From an uncultured Ignavibacteriota bacterium (GTDB lineage: Bacteria; Bacteroidota; Ignavibacteria; Tepidaquicellales; Tepidaquicellaceae), in assembly GCA_937959065.1 (NCBI GenBank), contig CALGOI010000406.1:1-7757 (forward strand): DNA of 7,757 bases, written 5' to 3'. Made by a program: the position numbers and the translations under genes. Position 1 is the first letter of the stretch. Every line of letters starts with the position of its first letter. Positions 7,321 through 7,757 of the stretch are shown here, one piece after another. The notes under the pieces are model-generated. The model was not told the DNA's origin and made no database searches. It saw only the letters and a list, made by a program, of their open reading frames with translations.

Positions 7321-7516
7321 TTTCCGTCTGATTTTGTTTTTTTTAAAAATTTCAGTTTCAAGTTAACCACCATATCAATTTTTAGCCAAAGAGATTTTCC
7401 GCCATTTGTCTCAAATTATGGGTTGCTATTATTTGTCGAAAAGCTTAAATATCACTAGAATCAGCTATTTTCTGTCTTTTTCCGGATTAATAATTCTCAT
7501 GAAATAAGCTCAATAA

Positions 7517-7757
7517 ATGGAAGATTCAAATCTAATTCAGGTCTTAAAAACTTTAAGCTCAAATGAATTAAAAGATTTTGGGAGATTTGTGGATTCTCCA
7601 TTTCATAACAGGAGAAAGGAAGTTTCGGAATTTTTCCAACTGATAAAGAAGTATTACCCGGATTTTAAAAACCGAAATCTCACAGATGAAAAGCTGTTCA
7701 GGAAATTATACCCGGGAAAGAAATATTATGAGAGGGTAATCCGCAGAATAGGTTCAT
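7517..7757 (+). CDS. Hypothetical protein, N-terminal part (runs off the window)
   Basis: Eighty complete codons are open from the ATG at 7517 to the window end, with codon use like the neighbours. The protein begins MEDSNLIQVLKTLSSNELKDFGRFVDSPFHNRR and continues with KYYPDF, LTDEKLFRKLYPGKKYYE and VIRRIGS. The charged, helix-prone pattern (a leucine-rich helix, then DFGRFVDSPFHN, then LFRKLYPGK) resembles the start of a family of several-hundred-residue, mostly helical proteins of unknown function that I associate with Bacteroidota and Ignavibacteria. No signal peptide, membrane segment or catalytic motif is seen in this part. The start lacks a clear Shine-Dalgarno sequence; it is preceded by AAGCTCAATAA. 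Function is not assigned. Confidence 0.75.
   Translation, partial: MEDSNLIQVLKTLSSNELKDFGRFVDSPFHNRRKEVSEFFQLIKKYYPDFKNRNLTDEKLFRKLYPGKKYYERVIRRIGS

Noticed and set aside
7321..7516. Possible promoters or operators in the divergent gap, including a TTGATA/TGAAAT pair on the minus strand and a long T run near 7336
   Set aside because: The box matches are poor, no inverted repeat stands out, and the T run has no hairpin before it.

Overview
The window reads as a piece of chromosome from the Bacteroidota/Chlorobiota side of the tree, most likely an Ignavibacteria-like organism. The main pointers are a secreted protein ending in a type-A type IX secretion (Por) sorting domain with the signature FPNPFNPSTKIRFDLP, a regulator of the Crp/Fnr type common in that group, and AT-rich intergenic DNA with few strong Shine-Dalgarno sites. 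This placement is inferred from protein style, not from a marker gene.

Left part (1-3316): a divergent pair. On the minus strand lies a CcoI/FixI-type copper P-type ATPase. Directly after its stop codon comes what looks like the first ten codons of ccoS, cut off by the window edge. On the plus strand, 116 bp away, is a Crp/Fnr regulator with an N-terminal cysteine cluster. Between them sits a perfect TTGTGA-N6-TCACAA palindrome. The arrangement points to an oxygen- or redox-responsive switch controlling maturation of a cbb3-type cytochrome oxidase, whose structural genes would lie beyond position 1. The regulator combines an Fnr-like cysteine-rich N-terminus with a CRP-like recognition helix (R-E-T-x-x-R), which fits the palindrome.

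Middle (3404-5661): typA/bipA, a ribosome-binding translational GTPase, overlaps by four bases (GTGA) a small thioredoxin-like [2Fe-2S] ferredoxin gene. A strong intrinsic terminator closes this two-gene unit.

Right part (5671-7757): a minus-strand gene, convergent with the typA unit, encodes a secreted protein with a signal peptide, eight SBBP-type beta-propeller repeats and a type IX sorting domain. After a 196 bp divergent intergenic region with no convincing promoter or operator, a plus-strand gene of unknown function starts at 7517 and runs off the end.

No tRNA, rRNA, CRISPR array, insertion sequence or phage gene was seen. Most of the window is ordinary core and lineage-typical genes; the most interesting part is the regulatory region at about 2454-2605.
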